Source of the DNA: Polysphondylium violaceum
Taxonomy: Eukaryota > Evosea > Eumycetozoa > Dictyosteliales > Dictyosteliaceae
DNA length: 43,369 bases
Direction of reading: 5' to 3'
Assembly: GCA_000277445.1 (NCBI GenBank)
Contig: AJWJ01000160.1
Coordinates: 1 to 43,369, forward strand
The notes beneath the pieces are model-generated. The model was not told where the DNA came from and made no database searches. It worked only from the letters and a program-made list of their open reading frames with translations. Below, piece after piece: positions 10,262-23,035 of this stretch. Numbering within the stretch: position 1 is the first letter of the stretch; each line of letters opens with the position of its first letter. Both the position numbers and the translations under genes were made by a program.

Positions 10262-13200
10262 CTATTTAGAGACAGTAATATTACTTGTATCACTGGTATG
10301 ATTTACAGAGAGACTACTGCCACTACCACTACCAGTTCCACTACCAGTGCCATTGTTTTGCTTTTGATTAGACATTTTGATCTTTTTACCAGCTCTATCC
10401 TTTTTGAACAAAGAGAATTTGAACTGATGATTGGCGAGCAAAAGTGTCATGGCGGGGATGATCTCTGTGAGAATGAGACAAATAAATGAGAATACTATAT
10501 TGGACGGGGCAACCGACACGAGCACAATGATGAATATAGAGTGGAGAACAAAGGCCGTCGAGCAGATGGCGGCCATGGAAAAGGTGCTTCTTCGTTGAGA
10601 TTTGGTCTTGTTTTTGGTGCCCTTGATCTCTATGAGTTTCAGATACACCTTTCTGCCATAGTAAAAGAAGGCCACACCAATGACAAGCGAGACGAGTGCC
10701 TGCAACACGGCATACACAAAAGACACGACCTTTTGCGAGGTGTTGGTGCTAAAGCCCAGCAGGATACGGCCGCTGCACGAGGGCGGGATCTTGTTTTTGG
10801 TAAAGTTGAACACCAGGACAATGACGACAAACAAGATGTACAACACAATGTTGATGATCAATATGATGGTGTAGATCTTTTTGTAGATGTCGGGTGAGTA
10901 GTTGTCGGCACTGAGGATGTACCATATGACCACGACAATCGTGAACGCGGTGAAATAGAGAAACACCGGCAACACGGATAAAATATAGCCGGTGACATCG
11001 GTGGAGGAGAGATAGGTGTTGGGGAGCAAAAAGAAATAGATGCAACGGATCAGGGCAAAGATAAACAATGTTGCAAACAAGAGATGCACTAATCTAAATG
11101 GCTCAAGGTGAGCAAACTTCAAGTAGAGGAAATAGACGATACATGATGCAGCCAAGATGGCGGTCATGAGATAAAAGATGGCCAGCAAAAACACCATAGC
11201 CAAACTACCGGTGCTCATCACTTGCAGGTCTTTGTCAACATGGTCTACACGCTCAATAAGGATATAGGTGGGATTGATTGTAAGATTCTTTGATAAAAGA
11301 TGGCCAACCACTTGGTCAAAGTCGGTAATATTGCAGCAGAATCGAGACAATTCGTCGACATGAATGTCACAAAGCAATGGTTTGACAACACCATTTTCGT
11401 TGTCTTCCAACAGCGCATAATCAATATGTGGAAACTTTTTGCTTGATCTTTGATTGGTTGCGCCAAGACAAAGTTGGAAATGATAGACACCATTTTCAAA
11501 CAAATCAAAAGATAAACCATCATTCAGAACTCTTCCAATCACTGCCTGTTTTTCATTGTAAATGGAATAGTCTTCGGGCTTTTCAAAAGAAACAAATGTT
11601 GATGAAAGATCAATGGCTTTTTTCGAGAGATAGGTGTCTTTGAATATTAAATTGATACCAATACTTATACAAAAGTTTTCTTTGATTGAATATCTATCAA
11701 ACGATATCAGGCCATTACTCAACACAGTGTAGTTGGTGGGTGGATCAGAACATGGTTTAATGATTGATAAAACGGGTGGTTTAATATCTTCAAAACAATC
11801 ATCACCAATGTCGGTTGAGCAACCACAAGACAAGACTCTGAGGGAGTTCTTTGAGTTTGATAGTCTACACATAATCTCGGATTTGTAGAGTAGGGCTGTT
11901 CTGACATAGGCAGCCTTTTTAAATGCTTGGAAAAACTGTTCAAAATCAAACATCTCGTCAGTGATTGTGATGGGTGTCGTTGTGTTTTTGTTCTTTATCC
12001 ATGACAGTCTTTGAGAATTACCATCTCTCCATTCACCTTTGGTCCATGTAAATGGTTTGGTCCATTTTTCTCCTGCACATTCACAATCTTCTTGAGATTT
12101 GGTATTGAATCTGTAGGTTAGAGGTGGGAGATAGCCAGGTGAATTATCAATGCCATAGCACAATGGTTGATATCCATTACATTCTTGCTCAGTTTTTGCA
12201 AAATCTTTCCAAACTTTACCACCAGTTTCTTGGCAATAGGTTTGATTTAAAAACCTGTCTTGAATTTTATAGCATCCATATGGAAATTCTTGTTCTTCTT
12301 CAACTTCACAACAGGGATAACTAGATGCAAAAATAGTACTATGGTTTCTTTCAAAAAAGCATTTTGGTTGATAGACTGGATAAGTGTTTTGTTGCTTGGC
12401 AAAATAAAATTGATCACTGCACTGACCAGCTGCTTCACATTCACTTTTACTCTTGCACTTGATATCGACAATGGAACATTGTATTCCAAATACATCACAT
12501 TGATCCAAAGGTCCATTACCACAAATAGTACATTGACTATTCGTAAATGATGAGCAATTACTAAATTTACCTCCATGACTTAAGCATATTGATTCCTCTA
12601 AACTATAAGTACAATAGGGATCATTTTCATCAAAATAATTACTATTTGATCCAGCTTGACCATCTATGATTTGGTCAAAACAATGGTTAAATGTTGTCAA
12701 GGGAATGATACAATTTACTGGAGCACTACAAACTTGACCACATGGCACTGAACACACACCAGAGGCACTAGCACATTCGGTTGGATCTATAGTATCATGG
12801 GAATGAGGTAAAGGAGCAAAATCCCAAGAGTATAGGTCTCTTTGTATAGGTGAATAACAAACAAAACGATTCTCACACTCACTTTGACTTGATATACTAA
12901 GATTAGTATAACAATGTCTTAATGGATCTATACAATCTCCGCAATAATATTCTGGTGGATTTGTTTCACATTCATCTTTTAAATCTGATCTTATGCCTTT
13001 CTCTTCACCTTGTTCTCCCAACCAGTCACATCGAATAGGGTCAAGACGTAGTCTAGTATTTTCAATCCAACGAACAAGATATTCTCCAGTTAAAAAGGCA
13101 TCCATTCTATTTGCTCCAGTCGAAGTATCTAAACCCATTATATTTTCCAAATCATCAAATAAAAATGAAGAATAAGAGTAAGAGCGACGAGTTGATATTC

Positions 13201-15650
13201 GCACCCCATACGGATTTGTAGAGTCTCTGGAAGTAAATGGATTTCTTAAAATTGGAATCAATTCTTGGGTATCTGTTGTCGTGATATTATAATAATTTAA
13301 CACTTCAGTTTTCAAAGGAGATGGAATGTCTGTTATAATACATTTGATATAAATCAGTTCTATGTCTTGGTAAGGTAAGAGACACTGATCATTTCTGAGA
13401 TTACATTTGTATGGTTTACCATAATAATCTAAACAATCTTGATCACTCTTGCAAAAAGCTTGAATCAAGACTGGTTCTTTACATTTTCTAAACACAGTGT
13501 AAAGAGAATCTGAATAAAAACTCTCTTGATCTTGACTTATAGCACATGAATCAAATTCAGAACCAAGAATAGAAGGAGCATAGGTTTTTAAAATGGAATT
13601 TGTACACTGAGGAAATGAACATTCATCTTCTACTTTATCGTGAATGGTATCAACAAATGTTTTTTTAACAACCCCAACAGGACGTTCTCTACAACATTTA
13701 CCAAATCTAGCCCATTGGCTACAACAAGGATCAGAATTAGAATCATTTTCTGTTGTATTGGATTTTGCTTGGCAAACTTTTGAATTTTCAATTACAGTTG
13801 TAGTATTTATAATGATCAAACTATTGGCCATCTCTTTACATGAATAATATGAATCCAGATAAGTGAGTACATTTAATTCATATCGGGCGCCATTTACTGC
13901 ACTTGATGAAGTGGTGTCTAGTAAATTAATCTTTTTGTCAATTTGAGAATCAATTTCCAAAAAACCATTGTAGCTACATTCTGGAGATGACTTGGCTCCC
14001 AATGGAATCACTAGATCCACTGCTTCACCATTACCATACATGATCCTATTTAAAAATCTAATTTCTAAATTTTCCAAATCACTCTCTAATGTATAGGTAT
14101 TCTGAATACCATTGATAACAAGATCGAGTAATAACCCATATTGAAAAGAGTTTTTGCTAGCAGGATTCTCCATTGATTGATTAAATGCAATACCCTCAAA
14201 CTTTAATAAGCCCAAACGTACAAATATATTGGGAACCGGATAGAGGGGCAAATTTTCTGTTCTAGGAAAAGTGGGAAAATAATGATCGCACAATATATCA
14301 ACATTATCACACTTTATACTCTGCATGGTTTTTCTATTGTACAAATATGAAGTTCCCCCTAATGCCCAAGTACCTGAAAAAACTGAATCAAAACTTGTCA
14401 ACTCTTTTAATTTAAACTCTCCACTAGTTGAAAGTGTAAAAGATAGAATTGATTCATAAATACAATAGGTTAAAATATAAATGGTTTTACTACTTTTTCC
14501 TTTATCTGGACACAATTGCAAAACTAAAATATCATCATCTAATAATAGGAAATAAAAAAAGTTATTAAAATTTAATAATTATTGATTAAATTAATTTGAT
14601 AATAGTTACATTGATAAGATGAAGACCAAGTGTAATTAGAATTTTGGTCAAAATTAGCATCAGTATGGACATAAAAATCAAAATCCTGATCAAAAACGTT
14701 ACTTATGATTGAAATATTTTGACAATGATTAAAAGTATAGGAAAACATTAAAAAAGAATGTTGATCAACTGGCCCATAGTCTCCATATTGACCATCAACT
14801 AAACACGGGATCAATGGATCGACTCTGGTACATGTAGGTGGTGTTGGTGATGGAGGTAGTACGGTAATGGGTTCAACGATAAATTCATAAATTAAATCTA
14901 CAAACTCCAAGAAATTGATTACACTCATATGAATAGTACCAAAAGGATATCCTTTAATATAACTGAAGGAAGGCCCATCATTCGTTTCGGAGATAATTGT
15001 ATCATTTGGACAAATTATTAATTCTGCATGTGATTTTAAAAGAACTGCTTTTCTTGATTGTAATATGGTAGAGTCCATAGCAAATGGGCTAGCACCAAGC
15101 TTACCTTCACCTTGAATTGTTTTAATTGTTATTTTATAACCTTGACAAGTATCGGGTGCATAAAATCTATAATAATTGGCAATAGTACCAACAGATCCTT
15201 TCACAAAACCTCTAGTCCATTGATTGAGTGTTATATCTTGCCATTCTTGATCACATACTTTATATTCATTGAAACCTAAAACTGTTGCATTGGTACATAC
15301 ATCTGGACATCCTGAAGGTGTAGGTTTACTACAACCTTTGTGAGTGAAATCACATGGTGGACATGTGTAATTATATTGTGGACAAGTAAAATTTGAACAT
15401 GAATAACTCTCCAATAAATACAAAGGTTCATTAAATTGTAAAGTTCCGCTTAAAAAAGTCGCCTCGACGCCTAATAAATTGACTGATTTAATATTATAGG
15501 ATGATGAATTGAAACCATTATTTATTTCTTGACTATTAATTACTGTAATAAATTATTATTAATAATAAGACACATTCAAAATTAAAGTTTACCAAATATT
15601 TACTTACTAGATATAAAAAATACCAATAAAAGTAATAACTTATTCATCAT
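10262..15650 (-). CDS. large Cys-rich extracellular protein with seven C-terminal membrane segments
   Basis: Three exons, 15650-15608, 15542-14610 and 14538-10262 (introns 65 and 71 nt, frame kept), giving 1750 residues. Exon 1 encodes a hydrophobic signal peptide starting MMNKLLLLLVFFIS. The next roughly 1330 residues are rich in Cys and N-glycosylation sequons with many CxxC-type spacings, and I recognise no named domain in them. From about residue 1450 there are seven hydrophobic helices with short loops, then a basic, Gly/Ser-rich cytosolic tail ending in VSK. A long ectodomain with seven passes resembles adhesion-type receptors. The membrane block is only vaguely like THH1/TOM1/GPR137-type seven-pass proteins, and I see no GPS cleavage motif. 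A surface receptor role is inference. The exon 2-3 junction gives SSYQ/YDDILVLQL in frame; without it exon 2 stops at 14572. Confidence 0.8.
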
Positions 15651-16337
15651 AGGGAATTGGGGTGGACTCGAACAAAATTTTGTGTCTAAAAAAAAAAAAT
15701 GAGAAGAAAAAAAAAACATCAAGATACTAGAGATGTGGATGTGGATTCTTTTAAGTTTTTAAAAAAAGAAAAAAAATAGATATTTTTTACACTCATAGGT
15801 TCATTGAAAAAGTTCTTTTGGTTTATCGTTTTAGTTATTGTATTCGTTAAGTAGTTAAACTACTTCTTTGATCCTCTTATCTCTATTCTTTAATTCTCTA
15901 TTATTAAAGGATAAAAGAATTTTTTAAAAATCATATGATGTGTGAATGGGGCTAATACCGGGATTGAGAAAAATAAAAAATTAAAAAATGTAAAAATAAA
16001 AATAAAAAAAGTCTTTGATCAAAATTGGGGGGCACAATTTGCAAATTTAATACATCGTAAAATTACGAATTATTAAACCAAATTCATTGAACAAGACAAT
16101 GAAATACTCTCACTAAACTATTTAAATCTAAATTATAATCTGTGGTCAATCAAAATATTTTCAACTTTATCCATTTAAACTCAAAATGTTTTAGATGTTG
16201 ACCATGTTCCTTTAGATTTTAATGACTCAAACTTTTATGTTTAAAAAACACATAGATAGGATATTGTAAAATAAATAAATAAAAACATATCTTTATTACT
16301 ATTGGTAAAAAAGTTTTATAATTATAAATACCATTAC
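15651..16337. other. intergenic, promoter of the seven-pass gene
   Basis: AT-rich flank between the seven-pass gene start and the 3' end of the RhoGEF-kinase gene. It has A-runs at 15690-15714 and 15760-15777 close to the start codon, and A-rich DNA at 15968-16010. A short G-run lies at 16027. No coding frame or RNA gene could be supported. Confidence 0.6.
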
Positions 16338-19300
16338 TTAACTAGTGGTATTACCAACATTTTTTAATAGTTTACCCAATTTTGAAACCAAAGAAGAAGA
16401 GGATGGACGTTTTGAAGGAGAAATATCTATACAGGTTAATAAAAGATCAATGAGTGGTTGAGATTGAGAAGTTACAATGCTGCTTGGAAGAGGTGGTGGA
16501 GTGCCTTTGAGAATCATTTCAATGGTTTGGAGATGAGATAGTTGACTGTATGGTGCTAAAAGAGTGAGAATTTCAAACGAAAGCATACCAAATGACCAAA
16601 TGTCTGCTTTGAGGGTATAGCCACCACTAGAGTCTACAGAATCTTGACTATTGACATCCAATACCTCAGCAGCCATATAACAAGGAGTACCAATACATGT
16701 CTTGAGAGTGACACCACTGCCCAATACTTTGGATGTATCAAAATCACATACTCTAACATTTGCCAAACGATTGTTTTCGTCAAGGGTACACATAACATTA
16801 CCGGGCTTAAGATCTCTGTGGATGATTGGTTGTTTACAGGTGTGAAGGAAATCAAGACCTTTGGCAATTTCCAAAATGAGCCAAATTGATTCAAATATTG
16901 GGAAGGGTGTAGTTCTCTTGGAGAGAATATCTTTGAGAGAATATGGATAGTACTCCATAAACAACCAGAGACGATCTGGATTAGAGGTGAGTCTGTGACC
17001 CAAGTACTTGGCAATGTTTGGATGAGAGAGTTGGACCATAATATTGATTTCCGAGACAAATTGGTCAACAAGATAGGGAGAGGTGTTTTTCAATTTCAAC
17101 AATTTAACAGCACAAGTGAGACCGTCAATGGTACAACGATGGACAAAACAGCCACTTCCACCACTTCCCAACTCTTCACAGAGTTGAATATCAGAGGTGT
17201 TGAAATCAATATCACCCTTTTCAATCTCTTCGACTCTTCTCAAAGAGGAACCTTTTTTGCTGGCAGATGCAATATTGATTTGAATATTTGAAATCCAGTC
17301 CTCACGATCACGAATACTTTCGGCTTCAAATATATAAAACTCTGGCTCCTCTTCCTTGCTTTCACTGGCACTGGAAGATGTAACACTAATGATACCATTC
17401 AATGTTGTTGTTAAATTATTGGAATGAATACTGGGTGATGTTGAATCATCTGCTGAAGCAGATGGTATAAATTTGATTTGGAATAAAGGACGATTGTCAT
17501 TGTCTGAAATAATACTGACTTCTGAAGTTGCCAATTTAATTTCTTTTTTATATTGATATTGATTTGATTTCTTTCCAATATTTGCACTAGATAATAGCAT
17601 GATATCATTAAACAAGAAACAATAGATTTGATTGGGTGTTTTGCTTGTAACATCATTGAGTATACCTTCTCTAACATATCTTCTATGTGGTAAATTCAAA
17701 TTCTTAAATTTACCAACCAATGAATTTTGAATAATTCTAACCTTATTTTGACTATCATATTCTCTACTCTTTTCTTTAACATAATCAACAATTGATTTCA
17801 TTTTAACTACAGCCTATAATAAATTATTATTAAATATTAATACATATTATTGTATAAAATAAATTGTTCTTATTATTGTTATTATTATAATTACATTTTT
17901 AAATGGTTCAAAATCAGGATGAGCTTGAGGAGTTAATCTATAAATATCAATAAGCATAGTTGTAAATTGGCCAATTCTAGTTACTGGCAAAACCAATAAA
18001 CTACCCAAATCATTATAGTTTGTTGTTGTCAAAATGGTGGCTTCTCTTTCTTGAATAAATGATTGGAATTTGTGGCTCTCTTCTTTTAATTTATTTAAAA
18101 TTGTAATTGAATTATAATAATTTTTTACATAAGATGTATACATCTTGAAATAATCAGACTAGAGAGATATAAAATTATTATTAACAATTAGATTATTAAT
18201 AATGAATGATATTAACAAAAACAATAATAATACATACAATTTTTAAAAATACATCACCTAAACCTGGTGTAAATTTACTAGTTGTATCTAGAATTTTCTC
18301 TAAATCTTCAATCAAAAGTCCAGATGAACCTAAAATGACTTCGACATCACCAAACACTTGTTTAATGTCTCTTGCTGAAATGAATGGATTGGAAGATTGA
18401 TGAGTTTCAACTTTAATGGGCACCAAAAAGTTTTCAACAATAATACTTAAATGTGAAGAGTATTCCTTTTCGGTCTTTAATACCTGTAATACAACCTCTC
18501 TTCTCTTGTCCAACATGGAAATATATTGCTCTTCACTAAGATTTTGAGGCTCTGGATGTTCTAGTATGAGGGCAGTGGAAGAACTACTGTTTCTAATGGA
18601 TTGGAATTGTTGACTAGATGAAGATGATTGACTGCTACCATTACTGTTATTGTTGCTGTTGTGGTTGCTGTTGTTGCTGTTATTGTGGCTATGGGATGGG
18701 GAGTTGGGTGTAAAGGATGAATTGGAAAATGGAGTTCTTGATTTCTTTTCAATGGATGAAAGGGTCTTTGATCTAAATCTATCTGTTTGTTGTTCTGTGA
18801 GTGGTGATCTTGGTGCGTTTGGTACAGAGTAAGTGCTAAGACCACTACTGGCACTCATTGTGCTGGCCATATCAAAAGAAACTGAATTTCTTGATGGAGT
18901 TTTGGGTGCAGATGTAAAGTTGAGATGTTGGTCACCTGGGACGCTCTCACTCTCGGCCATAACGCCTTCGAAATGACTGAGAATTACATTGAGTTTTTGG
19001 ACCTTAGTGTAGAGCTTATAGTACTTGGCTTTCCATATACCACAATCATACTGAAGCATATTCCTTTCCTCTTGAAGGGTCTTTAACAAGTATTTTGTGT
19101 GCAAGTGAGATGACTTTTCCTCACGAAGCAATGCTTCAAGTGAGGCGTTGCCAACGCCGCCACCAATGTTGTTCGAGACGATAGTTGGTGAAGTAGTTGT
19201 GGTAGAGATGGATGTTGTTGGTATGACTGCAAATGGATCCATTGGTGGATTTGAGGTTGGTGTCGTAGAAATGGGTGTGCTGGTGTTGGAGACACTTGTC

Positions 19301-19551
19301 ATGAGGGGAGATGTATCATAGTCTCTTTTAGGCACGGGTGGAGGCATAGTGTTGCCCCTTCTAAGATCTGACATACTGCCAATACTTGATCTCTTGTCTT
19401 TTACATCTTCAAAAAACTCAATCACATTCTTTATGCTTCTCGATGATGTCTTTAGGCCACCAACATCTGAATCTGCACTGTCAGCCGATGTTCCTGGAGA
19501 TATCGAAGATTGCGAATTTGTTGAATGGAACGTATGGTATTTTGACTCCAT
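16338..19551 (-). CDS. RhoGEF (DH), PH and protein kinase domain protein
   Basis: Three exons, 19551-18238, 18158-17895 and 17813-16338, introns 79 and 81 nt, phase 0, giving 1017 residues. A Ser/Thr/Asn-rich head of about 340 residues is followed by a DH domain (about 350-545, with the conserved block LLVLPVTRIGQF), a PH domain (about 555-710) and a protein kinase domain (about 737-1010). The kinase has a glycine loop GSGGSG (742-747), Lys 763, Glu 781, HRDLKPGN (Asp 860) and a Gly-Thr-Pro-CYMAAE activation-segment end, so it should be active. The metal-binding motif reads DFD (883-885) instead of DFG. DH-PH pairs load GTP onto Rho/Rac, so this protein probably couples Rac activation to phosphorylation. 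The TKL-like kinase type and the DH fusion are known in dictyostelids; I cannot name the ortholog. The intron boundaries fall inside the DH domain, which supports one gene. Confidence 0.88.
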
Positions 19552-20885
19552 TTCACTTTATTTCTTTTGTTTTTTTTTATATCTTTGATCTCTGATCTAT
19601 CTGATTGGTTGTGTGTTGATTTGTTATTTTTTTTTTTTCTTTTTTTTTTTTAGTTGAAAAGTTGCAAATGTGGAAACTGGCGGAAAGATAAAATTAAATT
19701 AAATGTAAGAATATAGATCTATAAAAACTATAACAAATAATATAGTTTTTGAAAATAAATAAAAATAACAAAAAGTGATTATTAATTGAACAAAGATGAG
19801 TGATGAGATGATGATGGTGATGAGAAAGAGATAAAATAATTGAATTGAATTGATATGTGAGTGTGGATGGGTGTGTGAGGATGTTTTTTTCAAATTTTTA
19901 TGCATTTGATCATTTCACACACAACAACAACACACACATGCACACTCTCATCACATGCAATCTCCTTTCAACCACCCATCACACGCAAAATATATATTAA
20001 CAATAATTTGTTGTTGTTAATTTATATCACACACACATATATATAATTGGCAATGGTGACCAAAAAAATATGATAGGTGAACATTTTTTTTTGAATCTAT
20101 CTACATCTATACCCATTCATATATACATATTCAAAGAGGTGCACAAAAGAGGTGTGCATGCTCACCATACAGAAACATGCCGCACACACTATATAAAAAA
20201 ACAACTATTATTCTATAAATAAATCACACAGTTTTGATTTATATAATTGGAGTGTTTATTTATTTTCTTTTCCCAATTCGATTTGTTTAGAATATTCGAA
20301 TATAGTGGGTATGCACACATGATGAAAAACACAAATGTGGGTGGTGTGACTTTTGCAAATGAGCTCCCTCCTTTCCCATTTAAAAAAAGAAAATAAAAAA
20401 ATAAAAAAAACAATACAAACATTCAATAGATAGTTTTCTCTATATATATATTTCTCTATACAACTTTAGTATTATTATTTATAAATGTGTAGTATTTTAA
20501 ATTTTTTTTGAAAAGAATCAAAAATTGCACCCTCAAAAATAAAAAAACCCAAAAAATGTTGAACATTGTTGTGAAAAGAATTCAAGATATTTTTAAAAAT
20601 AAAAAAATTTAGATCAAATCACCCCCCCCCCCGTAATAGGTAAATTAATTTGATAAAATGAGTTTAGCGGGATGGGGTCTATTCCTAGTAAAACTCAAAC
20701 TACAAAACATCGTAGCTGTAATGTCAATAAATGGAGATGAATATAATCAAGATTATTATTATTATTTTTTATGTATATGATGAAAATGACAAAAACAAAA
20801 CAAATAAAGCGCTAAAAGACCTTTACTAATTCATTGATAATTATTTCTATATTGACGATGATATGTTGATGAGGAGGGAATTAAA
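19552..20885. other. long intergenic region with CA-rich boxes and a poly-C run
   Basis: About 1.3 kb of flank upstream of the RhoGEF-kinase gene and downstream of pdhA. It contains T-runs (19610-19651), CA-rich DNA at 19916-19945 and 19980-20036, a TATA-like AT stretch near 20440, an 11-base C run (20622-20632) and a TTA repeat at 20753-20765. The longest open frame (20213-20422, minus) is Phe/Leu-rich and read from T-runs, so I do not call it a gene. Confidence 0.6.
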
Positions 20886-22519
20886 TTATTTTGATGGAAC
20901 AAAAGAGTTTGAAGCTTCAACAGCTCTGATTGGGACCTCTTGAATGTAAACGTTGGTGTAGAGTTCTCTGTCGGCTGGGAGTTTGGCAGCGATGGCTTTT
21001 TCGGCGGCATCTTCCATTTCCTTTCTAACCTTGTCTTCAATGGCGGTTAAATCGTCTTCGGTGGCAAATTTGTTTGATAAAATGAGTGATCTGACGTGTT
21101 CAATTGGGTCTCTGTGTGATCTGACTTCGTTGACTTCTTCACGAGTACGATAGGTGGTACCTGGATCAGACATAGAGTGACCGACGTAACGGTAGGTGTC
21201 CATTTCGAGGACAAATGGACCTTTGCCAGCTCTGCACCAATCGGCAGCATATTTACCGGCAGTTCTGACGGCAAAGATATCCATACCATCGACCTTCAAA
21301 CCTGGGATATAATGAGCTCTGTCATAGTAACCCTTGCCGGCGGTTGATCTCTTGGTAGAGGTACCCATACCGTAACCGTTGTTTTCACAGATAAAGATCA
21401 CTGGTAATTTCCATAATTCAGCCATGTTGAAGGCTTCGTATAATTGACCTTGATTGGCAGCACCATCACCATATAAAGTTAAACAGACATTGCCAGTCTT
21501 GTTGTACTTTTGTGTGAAAGCAATACCAGCACCAACTGGACATTGAGCACCAACAATACCGTTACCACCATAAAAGTTGTCGGTAAACATGTGCATTGAA
21601 CCACCCTTACCCTTGGAACAACCAGTTTCTTTCATTAATAATTCAGCAAGAATCTCTTCTGGGGTTGCACCTCTAGACAACATATATGTATGGTCTCTGT
21701 AGGCAGTGATGATGTGATCTTGTTTAGTAATAGCATATTCTAAACCACCGCAAACAGCTTCCTATTAAATTTTAAAAAACAATCATTGTATTAGAATATA
21801 TGTATTGAATGTTGTGTATCATCTTCTTATCTATCCACTATCTAATCGTATCAATAGTAGTGTCATACTATTACTATGACTACTACTCTTGTGTGGTGTA
21901 GATTGATGTAACTATCCTATCATCAGAGTAACAGAGCTATTCCTATTACACTACTACTACTACTACTACTATAAACTAACACATACTTGACCATTGTATA
22001 AATGACAAAAACCTCTAATAAGTTTCTTTTTGTATAAACCATCAGCAACAAGTTCAATTCTTCTCATTCTTGACATTTCAGTAAAGTAATGGATGAGTTC
22101 ATCTTTGTTGGTAGTGGCGGTGTTTTCTGGACCATCGCAAAGATAGGTTTCAAACTTTTTAGCAAAGTTTACTTTAACTTCACTTGCTTTAGAAGCAAAA
22201 TTTCTAACCTATAATGGTAATAATTATATGTATCAATATATTGTATGTATGTTGTTGTATATTGTTATTGTTATTCTTGACACGTGATTGAGCAATGATG
22301 ATGCTGAAGTGATGCTAATGATTATGATGCAGGGCTGATAACCAATTATACATCACCCAAAATCACACCATCATCTTTTTCACACAAAAGATGATAATGT
22401 GCCCAAATGCACCAACAGCACACCCATCTCTCAACATAACAACACACAACGGTATTTTATTCTATGATATTTACACCGAAATAGCCGGTTCTGTGTACTT
22501 TGAATAAAGTCGATAACAT
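20886..22519 (-). CDS. pdhA: pyruvate dehydrogenase E1 component, alpha subunit (mitochondrial)
   Basis: Three exons, 22519-22475, 21987-22208 and 20886-21761, giving 380 residues, the usual length of eukaryotic E1-alpha. It catalyses thiamine-diphosphate-dependent decarboxylation of pyruvate and reductive acetylation of the E2 lipoyl group, with E1-beta, in the mitochondrial matrix. Visible features: an N-terminal presequence rich in Arg/Lys/Ser with few acids (MLSTLFKVHRTGYF..), the ThDP/Mg motif GDGAANQ ending in ENN (about 187-217), and the regulatory loop GHSMSDPGTTYR (about 283-294) carrying the two serines that PDH kinases phosphorylate in other eukaryotes. The C-terminus reads VEASNSFVPSK. 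The first exon holds just 15 codons, and the GGT/GTT junction keeps the frame. Its two introns (266 and 225 nt) are the longest in the window apart from one in smkA. Confidence 0.97.
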
Positions 22520-23035
22520 TTTCACTCCAAGCAATAATAACAAAACAAAAAAAAAAAAAAAAATTTATGAACTTGGAAAAAATCAATGAGGGAAAATACA
22601 ACAAAAAAAAAAAATTGCACACCAGCCAACCCTCCTCATAAAAACCAAATTTGTGTGTGTGAAATTTTACTCCATTGCACACATAAAGCACACGTAACGT
22701 TTTTTCTTTTTTTTTGAAAAATATTTTCGCCCGCTGCCAGTGTTTGAGTGTTTTATATTTACAGATACTAATATCTGACTCTCCCAGCCAAGATAAATGC
22801 CACGAGGATCTGAAATCAGATAAATCATACTTTCACAACACACGGCTAATAACAAGAAGAACATGTGTATTTTTGTTTTTCTTTTTTATTGTATATATCA
22901 AAAATTAATAATGATTATGAGGTTTTCAAATCACCATCAAATGGGTTATGTTTGCAGATAGAGAGAGAGAGAATATAGTTATATTGTTATTCTAGTTGTT
23001 ATTGTTACTATTATTATTATATTATTGTTATTTAT
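22520..23035. other. intergenic, promoter of pdhA
   Basis: Upstream flank of pdhA and 3' flank of the unrecognised mitochondrial gene. A-runs at 22542-22561 and 22602-22612 sit 20-95 nt from the pdhA start, followed by a G/C-richer patch at 22615-22640 (CCAGCCAACCCTCCTC) and a T-run at 22702-22715. A GA repeat lies at 22960-22971. No gene recognised. Confidence 0.55.

Noticed and set aside
15660-15675. GTTCGAGTCC on the minus strand next to the seven-pass gene start, another tRNA-like box
   Set aside because: The flanks do not pair as a T-stem and no other tRNA arms are present.
20213-20422. 69-codon minus-strand frame between RhoGEF-kinase and pdhA
   Set aside because: Begins as a Phe/Leu run from a T tract and shows no protein-like features.
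22295-22350. ATGATGA and CTGA in pdhA intron 1 as a C/D snoRNA
   Set aside because: Lies antisense to the host gene, boxes are only about 45 nt apart and no terminal stem is visible.
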